Assembly (NCBI GenBank): GCA_902465015.1
Contig: CABQLK010000005.1
Span: 3,559 to 67,558, forward strand
Source of the DNA: an uncultured Collinsella sp.
GTDB taxonomy: Bacteria > Actinomycetota > Coriobacteriia > Coriobacteriales > Coriobacteriaceae
Reading direction: 5' to 3'
DNA length: 64,000 nucleotides
Part shown: piece after piece, positions 33,933 through 43,511 of the stretch
Layout of the letters: the number at the start of each line of letters is the position of its first letter
How positions within the stretch are numbered: position 1 is the stretch's first letter
The notes under the pieces: model-generated
The model's input: the letters and a program-made list of their open reading frames with translations, nothing else
Told to the model about the DNA's origin: nothing
Databases searched by the model: none
Position numbers and translations under genes: made by a program

Positions 33933-35636
33933 TTATCCCAGCAGGCTCAAGCCAACGGAGACAAACGCCAGGATAACGCCGACGATAGACTCGCCACCGA
34001 GCAGACCGCTGGCGACAACCAGGCCCTGCTCCTGGAAGGCGGCGTCCTTGGCGGCCTTTTCCTCGTCCGAAAGACCGGCCTCGGCGTCGCGGTGAGCGGC
34101 CCACTTGTCGTAGGCGAGCTTAACGCAGGAGCCCAGGAAAGCCGTGAGCGACATATAGAACGGCAGGTACACGCCCAGACCGATCATCATGGCCGGAATG
34201 CCGAGCCAGTACATGACGATGCCGGCGATAAAGCCGCCTGCGAACCACGGTACGCTCGGGATGCCCGAGACCATGGTGGCGACCACACTTGCCTGCGCGG
34301 CCACAAAGCTCTTGTCGGGACCAAAGGCGTCCGGACCATAGGCGGTGACGAGCGCGACCATGACGGCGGCGGCGACCAGGGCGCCCACGATGCCGCCGAT
34401 GGCCTGGCCGACCCACTGTGCGCGCGGGTTGGTGCCCAGCACGGCACCGGCCTTAAAATCGTTCATGACGTCGCCCGCAAGGCCGCACGCTACGGCCACG
34501 ATGCCGGCGATAAAGAACAGCTTGACCTGAGCGAGCTGTGCGAAGGCGGCAACGATGAGCATGACGATGAGGCCGAAGATCTCCATGGGGTCGATACCCG
34601 TCTGGCCGCAGCTCTGCGCGCTCATGATGGTGGTGACAAAGGTGAACAGCGTAACGATGACGGCCGGAACGGGGCCAAGGTCGAGCACGATGGCGATGAT
34701 CACGGCGATGGCGGCAGCGCCCAGGCCGATGATGCCGGCGTCGAGCTTAAGGGAGCCCGAGATGAGCGACTGCTCGTCGGTGTCGGTGGAGCTGTCGGCG
34801 GCGAGGCCGCGGACGATACCGGCGACCTGCGGCAGGATGTCCTTGAGGACGACGGCGACGCCAAAGCCCATCATGAGGCCCATACCCAGGGACTTGACGA
34901 TGCCCTGTGCGGTCATAACGTCAAACAGACCGGCAGCGGTGCCGCCGACGATGATGCCGAAATTGCCCAGCAGCGCGCCGGCAAACCAGAACGCGACGGG
35001 GGCGAAGCCCACCAAAAAGCCGATGGACAGCAACATGGGCGAGTTGTAGATGGCAAAGGTCACGCCGGGGATATTGAGCGTGCACAGCATGCTGGGCACC
35101 ACGCCCAGGGCGTCGCGAAGCACACTGTAGATGCCTGCGATGGCCATGGAGCCAAAGAGCTGCTTGCCGGTCTTGCCGCCGGCCTCGGTAGCACGCAGGG
35201 TTTGAGCTGCGGCGTTGCCGGTGGGGAACTCAAGCGCGGCGTCCACGATAAAGTGACGGTGGATGAGTGCTGTCGCCAGAAGGCCCAAGATGGTGCCGGC
35301 GAGTGCCACGATAAACATGTCGAGCCAGCTGATCTGGTCGGCATAGCCCAGCATCCAGGCGCCCGGGATGGTAAACGCCAGACCGCCGGCGACCATGGCG
35401 CCTGCGGACATGATGGTGTGGGTGACGTTTGCCTCGTTGAGGCTGGCGTTGCCCATGAGCTTAAGGAAGAACAGCGAGATGACGGCAGCGAAGACGATCG
35501 GCCAGGGGAGTGCGCCCATCTTGAGGGCGGTGTAGGCCGAGCTTGCCGTGATGATCACGCAGCCAAGGACGCCGATGACGACGCCGCGCAGCGTGAGTTG
35601 CCCGCGCATCGAGGCGCGGTTCGAGGGATTGCTCAT
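33933..35636 (-). CDS. OPT-family oligopeptide transporter
   Basis: This 567-residue integral membrane protein has about 14-16 hydrophobic segments and OPT features such as an N-terminal LTLRGVVIGVLGCVIITASSAYTALKMG-type stretch, EFPTGNAAAQTLRATEAGG and a C-terminal GLLGGESIVGV. It should take up small peptides or metal-chelate compounds by proton-coupled transport. The leader (35663-35700) holds a CTTCCC..GCGCCG/CGGCGC.GGGAAG hairpin that might regulate it. Confidence 0.9.
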   Translation of the reverse strand: MSNPSNRASMRGQLTLRGVVIGVLGCVIITASSAYTALKMGALPWPIVFAAVISLFFLKLMGNASLNEANVTHTIMSAGAMVAGGLAFTIPGAWMLGYADQISWLDMFIVALAGTILGLLATALIHRHFIVDAALEFPTGNAAAQTLRATEAGGKTGKQLFGSMAIAGIYSVLRDALGVVPSMLCTLNIPGVTFAIYNSPMLLSIGFLVGFAPVAFWFAGALLGNFGIIVGGTAAGLFDVMTAQGIVKSLGMGLMMGFGVAVVLKDILPQVAGIVRGLAADSSTDTDEQSLISGSLKLDAGIIGLGAAAIAVIIAIVLDLGPVPAVIVTLFTFVTTIMSAQSCGQTGIDPMEIFGLIVMLIVAAFAQLAQVKLFFIAGIVAVACGLAGDVMNDFKAGAVLGTNPRAQWVGQAIGGIVGALVAAAVMVALVTAYGPDAFGPDKSFVAAQASVVATMVSGIPSVPWFAGGFIAGIVMYWLGIPAMMIGLGVYLPFYMSLTAFLGSCVKLAYDKWAAHRDAEAGLSDEEKAAKDAAFQEQGLVVASGLLGGESIVGVILAFVSVGLSLLG

Positions 35637-35662
35637 ATAGAACTCCTTTGCGTATATCCGCT

Positions 35663-35700
35663 TCCCCCGGGAGCGCCGCTACGGATACGGCGCGGGAAGT
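35663..35700 (-). promoter_or_regulatory. Hairpin in the OPT gene leader
   Basis: CTTCCC and GCGCCG pair with CGGCGC and GGGAAG, interrupted by one bulge, 27 bases before the OPT start. It could be a leader attenuator or the terminator of a divergent transcript; neither is proven. Confidence 0.35.
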
Positions 35701-35828
35701 CGGGTTACCAAGGGCCGCCGCGTGAGCTCGCGCGCGGCCGCGCATCAGTATAGCCGCAAGTTAGTCATTTTGGGATGACTGGTTTAGGTAGGCGATATAC
35801 TGCTGGGCAGACGAAAGGAGCGCCGACG

Positions 35829-36680
35829 ATGCTTAATGGGTGCGCATATATATTGACGGTCGACGTTGGCAACACGTTCATTCGCTTTGGCCTGTTTGCC
35901 GAGGATTCGGCCGCGGCGCAGGAGCGCCCGCTCGCGACGTGCGAGATCACGACGCCGGCCCGTATTACTGCCGACGAAGCGCGCATGCGACTTGCGCAGG
36001 TCATGGGCGCGCTTGCCGCCGATGCGGGTGTGCCCGGGGTGCTCGTGCCCGCCGCGGCCGTGCTGAGCTGTGTGGTCCCGGCGCTTGAGCGCCCGTGGAA
36101 GGCAGCGCTTTCCCGTACCTGCACGGGGCGCGTACTCACCGTGGGGCCGGGCCTCAAGACCGGCATACCCGTGCACTACGATGACCCAGCCGAGATCGGT
36201 CCCGACCGCATCGCCGACGCCGTGGCTGCCCGCGCCGTCTACGGCTCGCCGTGCATTGTGATCGACCTGGGCACCACGACCAATATCGAGGTCATCGATG
36301 CGCACGGCACCTTTGTCGGCGGCGTTATCGCGCCGGGGCTGGCGCTCGGCGCCCGTTCGCTCTCGGCCGCTGCGGCGCGCCTGCCTCAGGTTGAGCCCTC
36401 GGCGCCGACGCACGTCATCGGCCGCAACACACGTGAGGCCATGCGCTCGGGCGTGGTTCTGGGCGAGGTGGCCCGCATCGATGGCATGCTCGATATGGTG
36501 CTCGCCGAGATGCGCGCGACCAAGGCCGCGGGGGAGGGCAGCGTGCCCATCGTCATTACCGGCGACGATGCCGAGGCACTTGCGGCCCTTGTCGGTCATA
36601 GCCTGACGGTCGATGACGCACTGACGCTTCGCGGTCTGGTCGAGCTCTACCACATCAATCAAAAGCCCCGTCGCGCGTAG
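35829..36680 (+). CDS. coaX: Type III pantothenate kinase
   Basis: This 283-residue ASKHA-fold kinase phosphorylates pantothenate in the first step of coenzyme A synthesis. It shows DVGNTFIRFGLF (phosphate loop), GPDRIADAVAA, DLGTTTNIEVID and GGVIAPGLALGARSL. The frame is open 18 codons further upstream, but ATG 35829 has AAAGGAG at the right distance. The next gene is 81 bases on. Confidence 0.93.
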   Translation: MLNGCAYILTVDVGNTFIRFGLFAEDSAAAQERPLATCEITTPARITADEARMRLAQVMGALAADAGVPGVLVPAAAVLSCVVPALERPWKAALSRTCTGRVLTVGPGLKTGIPVHYDDPAEIGPDRIADAVAARAVYGSPCIVIDLGTTTNIEVIDAHGTFVGGVIAPGLALGARSLSAAAARLPQVEPSAPTHVIGRNTREAMRSGVVLGEVARIDGMLDMVLAEMRATKAAGEGSVPIVITGDDAEALAALVGHSLTVDDALTLRGLVELYHINQKPRRA

Positions 36681-36761
36681 CGATGGGCGGTGGGACAAAA
36701 ACGTCTCCACCTTCCACCTGCTACAATGGGTCAAACTGTTGCGATTACGGAGGTGTCTGCC

Positions 36762-37286
36762 ATGCCGGACGATCTTCATCAAACTGCGTCGGGCAAGCGC
36801 CGCGACGTCATTAGCTGGGATGAGTTCTTTATGAGCGTGGCAATCGCCGCGCAGCGCCGCAGTAAGGACCCCAACACGCAGGTGGGCGCGTGCATCGCCA
36901 ACACCAACCACCGCATCCTTTCGGTGGGCTACAACGGTACGCCCTCGGCGCTCAACGACGACTTTTTCCCGTGGGGCACGAGCGACGACCCGTTGCAGGA
37001 TAAGCACAACTACGTGGTGCATGCCGAGGCTAACGCCGTGCTCAACTACCGCGGCTCGCTCAAAGACCTTGAGGGCTCCACGGTCTACGTCACGCTGTTC
37101 CCGTGCCACGACTGCGCCAAGATCCTGGCGCAGGTGGGTGTGGGCGAGGTCGTCTACCTGGACAATAAGTATGCCGACACCGATGACGGCCGTATCAGCC
37201 GCCGCATTCTCGACTCCTGTGGCATCAGCTACCGCCAGGTCATCGTCGATGTCCAGATTGGTACCGGGGGACAGACTCGGCAGTAA
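36762..37286 (+). CDS. dCMP deaminase family protein
   Basis: The 174-residue zinc enzyme has HAEANAVLN and PCHDCAKILAQ, the ligands and catalytic Glu of the cytidine/deoxycytidylate deaminase fold, and the NTQVGACI / GYNGTPSA substrate region of dCMP deaminases (ComEB-like). It would make dUMP for thymidylate synthesis. Start chosen at ATG 36762 behind CGGAGG. Confidence 0.9.
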   Translation: MPDDLHQTASGKRRDVISWDEFFMSVAIAAQRRSKDPNTQVGACIANTNHRILSVGYNGTPSALNDDFFPWGTSDDPLQDKHNYVVHAEANAVLNYRGSLKDLEGSTVYVTLFPCHDCAKILAQVGVGEVVYLDNKYADTDDGRISRRILDSCGISYRQVIVDVQIGTGGQTRQ

Positions 37287-37457
37287 TATGCGCTGTCGCT
37301 ATCTGACGATGAACACAGCTCAAAGAGCCCCGTTCCAAATTGGCTACTCGTGAAGGTCGCGTCTGCGCGCATGGACGGCTCGTGAGCGGGTACATGGCTG
37401 TAGTAACATAGCTTCTGTCCGCGGGCGTGCCCGCGTTATTGTGAGAAAGGAGCCCCT

Positions 37458-37736
37458 GTGGCTGTTAACGAAGAGCTGCTTAAGAAGGTTCTTGAAGAGA
37501 TTCGCCCCAACCTGCAGGCCGACGGCGGCGATATGGAGTATGTGGGCGTCGACGACGAGGGTGTCGTCAAGCTGGAACTGCAGGGCGCCTGCGCCGGCTG
37601 CCCTATGAGTGCACTGACTCTGTCCATGGGTATCGAGCGCATCCTGAAGGAGCACGTGCCCGGCGTTACCCGCGTCGAGCAGGTCAATGCTTCCGGCGAG
37701 ACCGACGATCTGTACGACGAGTACGCGCCGTTCTAA
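37458..37736 (+). CDS. NifU C-terminal-like Fe-S scaffold protein
   Basis: The 92-residue protein consists of a single NifU-type C-terminal domain with IRPNLQADGGDMEYVG and the cluster-binding C45-x2-C48 (GACAGCPMS). It should carry or deliver [4Fe-4S] clusters, for which the many Fe-S proteins of an anaerobe provide clients. Start is GTG 37458 behind AAAGGAG. Confidence 0.9.
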   Translation: MAVNEELLKKVLEEIRPNLQADGGDMEYVGVDDEGVVKLELQGACAGCPMSALTLSMGIERILKEHVPGVTRVEQVNASGETDDLYDEYAPF

Positions 37737-37844
37737 GCTGCGAAAGCTGCGGACGGTACGCTCCGCATAGACGTTACGCCCAGATATGCGGCTGCGAGCG
37801 CAAGGCCCGCGGCCGCATTTGTATGTAGGGAGCAGGGGATCGAT

Positions 37845-38666
37845 ATGCTCAACGACCTCTACCACATGCTTGACCCCGTCGCGATCTCGGCGGGTCCCAT
37901 CACCATCTACTGGTACGGCCTGGCCTACGTGGTCGGCGCTCTGCTCACGGCGGTCGTTATGTACCGCACGCAGCGTCGTTGGGGCTTCGACATTACGATT
38001 GATGACCTGACGAGCGTCGTGGTCGGCGCGGTCTTTGGTCTCATCATCGGCGCGCGCCTGTTTTATGTCGTCTTTTACGGCGATGGCTACTATTGGACCC
38101 ATCCGCTCGAAATCTTTGCCACCAACGAGGGAGGCATGAGCTTCCACGGCGGCCTGGTGGGCGGCATCTTGGGCGGCATCATCGTGTGCCGCATGTACAA
38201 GCTTGACGCCTGGACCGTCGCCGACCTTGCTGTGATCGGCGCCCCGCTGGCCCTGTGCCTGGGCCGTTGTGCCAATTTCGTCAACGGCGAGCTGTGGGGC
38301 AAACCGACTGATCTGCCTTGGGGTGTGGTCTTTGGCGGCACCGCGGGCGATATGCCGCGCCATCCCTCCCAGCTCTACGAGGCGTTTCTTGAGGGCGTCG
38401 TGCTCTTCTGTATTTTGCAGGTGCTCAGCCGCAAAAAGCCGCTGCTGCCCCAGGGTACGTTTATGGGCGTGTTCGTGATGGGGTACGGCATCGTCCGCTT
38501 TCTCGTTGAGTTTGTGCGCGTGCCCGATGCGCAGCTGGGCTATCTGCTGGGCGGCGTCATCACCATGGGTCAGCTGCTGAGTTTGCCGCTCGTGATCGCC
38601 GGTCTGGCGCTCATCATCTTCGCCCGACACCGCAATCGCCCCCAGCGCATCTACCTCGACGCCTAA
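37845..38666 (+). CDS. lgt: Prolipoprotein diacylglyceryl transferase
   Basis: This 273-residue, seven-segment membrane enzyme transfers diacylglycerol from phosphatidylglycerol to the lipobox cysteine of prolipoproteins. Diagnostic motifs are MSFHGGLVGG and the Lgt signature GRCANFVNGELWG, with the C-terminal RFLVEFVR. The lipoprotein at 19459-20454 would be a client. An AAAGGGACAG palindrome follows five bases after the stop. Confidence 0.95.
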   Translation: MLNDLYHMLDPVAISAGPITIYWYGLAYVVGALLTAVVMYRTQRRWGFDITIDDLTSVVVGAVFGLIIGARLFYVVFYGDGYYWTHPLEIFATNEGGMSFHGGLVGGILGGIIVCRMYKLDAWTVADLAVIGAPLALCLGRCANFVNGELWGKPTDLPWGVVFGGTAGDMPRHPSQLYEAFLEGVVLFCILQVLSRKKPLLPQGTFMGVFVMGYGIVRFLVEFVRVPDAQLGYLLGGVITMGQLLSLPLVIAGLALIIFARHRNRPQRIYLDA

Positions 38667-38671
38667 CCACC

Positions 38672-38712
38672 AAGACCACCGCAAAGGGGACAGGCGCCTT
38701 TGTGGTGGTCTT
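38672..38712 (+). repeat. AAAGGGACAG palindrome, copy A7
   Basis: AAGACCACCGCAAAGG and CCTTTGTGGTGGTCTT (one mismatch) enclose GGACAGGCG, five bases after the lgt stop codon. Confidence 0.75.
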
Positions 38713-38749
38713 GCCGAGTTTGATAGGTTTCTAGAAAGGCTTTCGGACT

Positions 38750-40933
38750 GTGAAGGATTCCGACCTCTCCACAACGGCTGCGCGCGACGCTGCCCGCATC
38801 GTCTGGTTTAAGCGCTACCCCGCCAAGCAGACGCTCATCGCATTTTTGCTCGCGCTGTTGGCGACCACGGCGTTTTCCATCGATCCCGCCCCGGTGTCGA
38901 GCAACGCAGTCTTGGCGATTGACCCCAAAGCCTCGGGCATGCTGTACGTGTGCTACGAGGTGCTCCTCTCGTTTGCCGGCCATACCGACGCGGTCATGCT
39001 GCTTGCGCTTGCCTGCCTGCTCACGCTGCCGTTTCGCTACGTATTCTTTGGCCGCGGCGATGCTTGGCGTCCTTCGGTGATCCTTCCGTCGCTGTTCTTT
39101 GCCGTCTGCATGGTGTTTGGCCGTAGCTACGACCTCACCGATTCGGCCGAGATCGTGCTTGGCGACAAGGCACGCATCATTTGCGCCTGGATAGGCGGTG
39201 CGGGCTGGATGCTCTTGGCGGTCGTTGCCTTCTACCTTGCCTTTGAGTGTCTAGATTGGCTGAGCTCTCGGCGTATTCCGTTTTCCGAAGCGCACTTTGG
39301 CCGCGTATGGCGTATGGCTCACGCCGTGCTCTCGGTCCATCCCTTTGCCGGGCCCTTCCTGGTGCTTATGGTCGCCTGGGCGCCCACGCTCATCGCTTCG
39401 CTGCCCGGCCTTTTTATGGGAGATACGGGTGCGCAGATTCGCCAGTGGTTCAACTACCCCAACGGCACGAGTGACTACCTGCGTCTGCTCAATCCCAATG
39501 TGTTGCTCAACGGACATCACCCCGTGGTACACACGGCTATCATCGGTTCGTGCGTCCAGCTGGGGCTTTCACTGTTCAACAGCGCCAACGTAGGTCTTGC
39601 CATCTACACCTGCGCTCAGTTCGTCATTACGGCCGCCTGCATGGCCTATTCCATCTCGTCGCTGCGCAAGCTGGGCGTGAGCCTGCCGGTCCGCGGCGTG
39701 ATCTTGCTGTTCTTTGTGTTTATGCCCATGTTCTCCAACTACGCGGCCCTGCTTACCAAAGATGTGCTGTTTGCCGACGCGTTTTTGGTGCTGTTGGTGC
39801 AGACCGTGAAGCTCGTGGCATGCGGCCTGCCCCGTCGCGATGCCAATGCCGAGCGTGCGGGCGAACAGAGGCCCGTGCTCTTTGCGCGCCACGACTGGCT
39901 GCTGCTCGCTCTGGGCGCCATGGGTTCCACGTTTCTGCGCAACGGCGGCCTGGTGTTTCCCCTGGCGGCATGCGTAATCGCGACGGCGTTTTGCGCATGG
40001 GACGCACATGTGGCTCGCCGTGCGGCCAAGCTGGCTGGTGCTGCGCCTTCGGGCGCCATCCCGCGTTTCCGCTGGGTGGGAGTTCTTGCGGTGCTTGCAC
40101 TCTGCCTTGCCTCTAATATGTACTTCACCAAGGTCTTTATGCCGGCGCACGACATCACGCCTGGTTCCAAGCGCGAAATCCTCTCGATTCCGTTCCAGCA
40201 GACGGCTCGTTTCGTCCAAAAACACGACGGTCTCAACTCGGGCGTCAACCCCACGGTTAAGGAGGACGGCACCATCGTGGAGGCTCCTTGCGACGGCTTG
40301 GTGACCGACGAAGAGCGTGCCGTGATCGACCGTGTGCTCAAGTACGAGAATCTGGGCCGCCGCTACAACCCGGATAAGTCGGACGCCGTCAAAAATTGCT
40401 TTAACGAGTACGCCTTGCAGGAGGACATCAAGGCCTATTTTGAGGTGTGGGCCCAGATGTTCAAAAAGGATCCCGAGTGCTATATCTCGGCGCTCATCAA
40501 TAACTACTACGGCTACTTTTATCCGAGTGCCCGCGATGCATGGGTCTACAGCACGGCGCGCAGTGCCGAGATTATGGCGAAGCCCGATAACCTCAAGTAC
40601 TTCGACTTCCATCCGGTCGATAGCAAGGTTGTGCGCTGGTGCGACCACCTGATCAACCTGTATCGCGTGGCGGTGCAGCGCATTCCGTTTATCTCGCTCA
40701 CCATGAGCTCGGCCACCTATGTGTGGATCATGATCGCCGTGGTGGCCTATCTGCTACGTCGTCATTCGTGGCGCGGGCTGGCCATTTGGGTGCCGCTTTT
40801 GGGCGTGCTCGCCGTGTGCCTGATCGGTCCCTGCAACGGCTCGACCTACATGCGCTACCTGTACCCGGTCATCGCCTGCATGCCCTTTGCCATCGGCGCC
40901 ACCATCACCCGCAGCGACCTCCTCTGGTCCTAA
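38750..40933 (+). CDS. Large polytopic membrane protein, DUF6020-like
   Basis: The 727-residue protein has about 12-14 hydrophobic segments with a large outward-facing loop (about 480-640) before the last three. The general plan and the conserved GDTGAQIRQWF...NGHHPVVHT region resemble GT-C type glycosyltransferases and DUF6020 proteins. That would suggest polyprenyl-phosphate-linked sugar transfer at the cell surface, but no catalytic residue can be named confidently. GTG 38750 follows AGAAAGG. Confidence 0.68.
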   Translation: MKDSDLSTTAARDAARIVWFKRYPAKQTLIAFLLALLATTAFSIDPAPVSSNAVLAIDPKASGMLYVCYEVLLSFAGHTDAVMLLALACLLTLPFRYVFFGRGDAWRPSVILPSLFFAVCMVFGRSYDLTDSAEIVLGDKARIICAWIGGAGWMLLAVVAFYLAFECLDWLSSRRIPFSEAHFGRVWRMAHAVLSVHPFAGPFLVLMVAWAPTLIASLPGLFMGDTGAQIRQWFNYPNGTSDYLRLLNPNVLLNGHHPVVHTAIIGSCVQLGLSLFNSANVGLAIYTCAQFVITAACMAYSISSLRKLGVSLPVRGVILLFFVFMPMFSNYAALLTKDVLFADAFLVLLVQTVKLVACGLPRRDANAERAGEQRPVLFARHDWLLLALGAMGSTFLRNGGLVFPLAACVIATAFCAWDAHVARRAAKLAGAAPSGAIPRFRWVGVLAVLALCLASNMYFTKVFMPAHDITPGSKREILSIPFQQTARFVQKHDGLNSGVNPTVKEDGTIVEAPCDGLVTDEERAVIDRVLKYENLGRRYNPDKSDAVKNCFNEYALQEDIKAYFEVWAQMFKKDPECYISALINNYYGYFYPSARDAWVYSTARSAEIMAKPDNLKYFDFHPVDSKVVRWCDHLINLYRVAVQRIPFISLTMSSATYVWIMIAVVAYLLRRHSWRGLAIWVPLLGVLAVCLIGPCNGSTYMRYLYPVIACMPFAIGATITRSDLLWS

Positions 40934-40935
40934 GT

Positions 40936-40968
40936 TTGGTGCAAAGGGGGCAGGTTACTTTGCACCAA
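40936..40968 (+). repeat. AAAGGGACAG palindrome, copy A8
   Basis: Perfect eleven-base arms TTGGTGCAAAG/CTTTGCACCAA enclose GGGGCAGGTTA, two bases after the preceding stop codon. Confidence 0.75.
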
Positions 40969-41099
40969 GGGGTTGCATCATCACGTCGCCTTCATTTTGG
41001 GGTTTATCTCGCAGGCCAGTAGGTATATCATAACGACGTTTGTTTATATTGCCCGAGCATCTGCGCTGGGCTTTAGGTCGAAACCGATAGGAGACACGT

Positions 41100-41906
41100 A
41101 TGTCCGGACACTCTAAGTGGGCCACAACCAAGCATCGTAAGGGCGCGCAGGACGCCAAGCGTTCCGCCCTCTTCTCCAAGCTGAGCCGCAACATCACCGT
41201 TGCTGCCCGTCTCGGCGGTGACCCGCTGCCCGAGAACAACGCTAGCCTCGCCGCTGCCGTTGCCAAGGCCAAGGCTCAGTCCATGCCTAAGGACAAGATC
41301 AAGTCCGCTATCGACAAGGCCTTTGGTTCGGGTGCCGACGCCGCTGTCTACGAGAACATCGTGTACGAGGGCTATGGTCCCGCCGGTGTCGCCGTCTACG
41401 TCGACTGCCTGACCGATAACCGCAACCGCACTGCCGCCGATGTCCGTTCCGCCTTCTCCCACGCTGGCGGCAACCTGGGCACCTCCGGCTCCGTCGCCTT
41501 CCAGTTTGAGCGTAAGGGCCAGATCGTCGTCGCCAAGGAGATCCTGGACGAGAACGCCAAGAAGGAGACCATGATCGCCAACGGTGCTGCCGGTGACGAG
41601 GATGAGTTCATGATGGCTATCGCCGAGGCCGGTGGCGAGGACTACGAGGACGCCGGCGAGGAGTGGATCGTCTGGACCGCTGCCAACGACGTCATGGCTG
41701 TCTCCAAGGCACTCGAGGAGCAGGGCATCCAGGTCAAGGGCTCCGAGACCACCATGGTCCCGACCACCCCGACCGAGGTCTCCGGTACCGACGCCAAGAA
41801 GGTCCAGCGCCTCATCGACCGTCTCGAGGAGCTCGACGACGTCCAGGACGTCTACAGCACCATGGACATGACCGACGAGGTCATCGCTGCCCTCGAGGAG
41901 GAGTAG
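41100..41906 (+). CDS. YebC/PmpR-family regulatory protein
   Basis: The 268-residue protein begins with the family hallmark MSGHSKWATTKHRKGAQDAKR and has the three-domain YebC plan. A slightly enlarged acidic stretch (about 160-185) lies in domain 2-3. Family members act as transcriptional regulators or as translation factors that relieve ribosome stalling. Codon use is strongly biased, which suggests high expression. TAGGAGA precedes the ATG. Confidence 0.95.
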   Translation: MSGHSKWATTKHRKGAQDAKRSALFSKLSRNITVAARLGGDPLPENNASLAAAVAKAKAQSMPKDKIKSAIDKAFGSGADAAVYENIVYEGYGPAGVAVYVDCLTDNRNRTAADVRSAFSHAGGNLGTSGSVAFQFERKGQIVVAKEILDENAKKETMIANGAAGDEDEFMMAIAEAGGEDYEDAGEEWIVWTAANDVMAVSKALEEQGIQVKGSETTMVPTTPTEVSGTDAKKVQRLIDRLEELDDVQDVYSTMDMTDEVIAALEEE

Positions 41907-41975
41907 CGCCTGCACGGGTTAAGCCGTGCATATCTGGGCATAATGAAGCGAGCATGCAAGCCTCGTGGAATAGAT

Positions 41976-42018
41976 GAGCCGGATCCGCGTGCGTATGGCA
42001 CCGGACCCGGCTCTTTTA
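41976..42018 (+). terminator. Terminator between the YebC gene and the AmaP cluster
   Basis: GAGCCGGATCCG/CGGACCCGGCTC (one mismatch) is followed by TTTTAT. A smaller hairpin, TGCACGG/CCGTGCA (41911-41931), precedes it. Confidence 0.75.
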
Positions 42019-42071
42019 TAATGATGCGAATCGTTTTGCATTCTGTGGACCGAAACCTGAAGGGAGCGCGC

Positions 42072-42617
42072 GTGCGCGTACTCAAACGAGCCCTAGCGAT
42101 CGTGTATCTTGCCGCCGCCATCGTGGCGCTGGGTACGCTTGTCTGCCAGTTCTGGGGACCGTATACGTATCGCTTTATGCTGCTGTTGCGTGACACCATG
42201 CCTCGCGTCATCGTTACGGTGTGCGCCGCCATCGTGGCACTTGGCGTGCTCATCGGGTTTTTCCGCCTGATGTTCGCGCGTCGCGAGCCGTCCTGCGTGC
42301 ATCCGGCGGGGGAGCGCAATATCGAGGTCACGCTCGCAGCGCTTTCCTCGTGCGCCCGTGCCGCGGCGGAGTGCGATGATCGTGTGATGGTTGAGCATAT
42401 CGAGGCGCGCGTTCAAGGCTCCGACGAGTCCCGCGTTCGTTTTAAGGTCGAGGCCATCGCGCTCGATGATAAGGACGTTGCAGCTCTTGCCACCTCGATG
42501 CAGCAGCGCATCGAGAAGGCCTGCGACACCATGCTCGGCACGCCGGGCACGACCGCGCGCGTCCGTTTTTTGCCGTCCAAGACTACCGTCCAGACCGTGG
42601 AGGTTTCCGGTGAGTGA
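42072..42617 (+). CDS. AmaP-like alkaline-shock membrane anchor protein
   Basis: This 181-residue protein has two membrane segments (about 8-28 and 38-62) and a soluble tail with the Asp23-related alpha/beta fold. Together with the next two genes it forms the AmaP-DUF2273-Asp23 cluster known in Gram-positive bacteria, where AmaP anchors Asp23 to the membrane under cell-envelope stress. GTG 42072 follows GAAGGGAG; upstream Met codons lack a ribosome site. Confidence 0.78.
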   Translation: MRVLKRALAIVYLAAAIVALGTLVCQFWGPYTYRFMLLLRDTMPRVIVTVCAAIVALGVLIGFFRLMFARREPSCVHPAGERNIEVTLAALSSCARAAAECDDRVMVEHIEARVQGSDESRVRFKVEAIALDDKDVAALATSMQQRIEKACDTMLGTPGTTARVRFLPSKTTVQTVEVSGE

Positions 42618-42987
42618 TACCAACCAAGACAAGACCGCCCGCACGCCGCGCCTGACGATCGACCAGAACGCTACGCCGGCAGGCGAGACCACCGACACCA
42701 AGCCCGAGGCCGGCGAGCAGCACGACAGCGCCGCCAATGACTTTGACGAGGCCATGGGTCTCATCAAAGGTACGGGCGCTGCTATCTGGAGCTACGCCGT
42801 GCGCCACCCCAACACTACGCTCGGCGCCGTGGCGGGCTTTATCCTCGCCGTGCTGGTACTTACGTTGGGCCTGTGGGACACGCTCGTCATCGCATTCTTT
42901 GTGTTGATCGGCGCCGTGATCGGCCAGATTCGCGACGGCGAGAACGGTATCGTCAACTTCTTCGGCCGTCTGTTTAGCGGCCGCTAA
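42610..42987 (+). CDS. DUF2273-type small membrane protein
   Basis: This 125-residue protein has an acidic N-terminal half and two membrane segments (about 72-92 and 93-112) ending in IVNFFGRLFSGR. Its GTG start overlaps the AmaP gene by eight bases. It is the standard middle member of the alkaline-shock cluster; function is structural or unknown. Confidence 0.72.
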   Translation: MSDTNQDKTARTPRLTIDQNATPAGETTDTKPEAGEQHDSAANDFDEAMGLIKGTGAAIWSYAVRHPNTTLGAVAGFILAVLVLTLGLWDTLVIAFFVLIGAVIGQIRDGENGIVNFFGRLFSGR

Positions 42988-43031
42988 TATGTATTCGACT
43001 GTCGCATCCGCGGCAGGCATAAGGAGGAACC

Positions 43032-43511
43032 ATGGCTTTTAACACGAAGGTCGATGTAGCCGATACCGAGCTCGAGGCGAATGAGGCCGTCGCAGCCGAG
43101 GCGGAGGACGTAACGCTCGAGGACGAGGCGCTCGTCGAGGCCGAGTCCGAGGACTCGCTGACCTATTCCAACGGCGTGATCGAGAAGATCGTCGCCATGG
43201 CCACCCGCGAGGTGCCGCACGTTCTGGGCATGAAGGGTAACCTTATGCACTTTGTGCAGGAGCAGTTTGGTGCCGAGAACCTGACCAAGGGCGTGACGGT
43301 CGAGGTCACCGACGACAACCGCGTGGTCGTCAACATCTCGGTCATCATCGAGTATGGCGCCTATGCGCCTGCGATCTTTGACGACGTTAAGGCGCGCGTC
43401 ACCGAGCGTCTGGCCGCGATGACCGGCCTTGAGGTGGCAGGCGTCAACCTGCGCATCGAGGATGTCATCACCCCCGAGGAGTACGAGCACCGCACCAGCC
43501 AGCACGAGTAA
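43032..43511 (+). CDS. Asp23/Gls24-family envelope stress protein
   Basis: The 159-residue soluble protein has an acidic N-terminal extension (1-44) before the Asp23 domain, recognisable from YSNGVIEKIVAMATREVPHVLGM and VEVTDDNRVVVNISVIIEYG. It should be membrane-associated through the AmaP protein encoded upstream. AAGGAGGA precedes the ATG. An AAAGGGACAG-type palindrome begins on the base after its stop. Confidence 0.9.
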   Translation: MAFNTKVDVADTELEANEAVAAEAEDVTLEDEALVEAESEDSLTYSNGVIEKIVAMATREVPHVLGMKGNLMHFVQEQFGAENLTKGVTVEVTDDNRVVVNISVIIEYGAYAPAIFDDVKARVTERLAAMTGLEVAGVNLRIEDVITPEEYEHRTSQHE

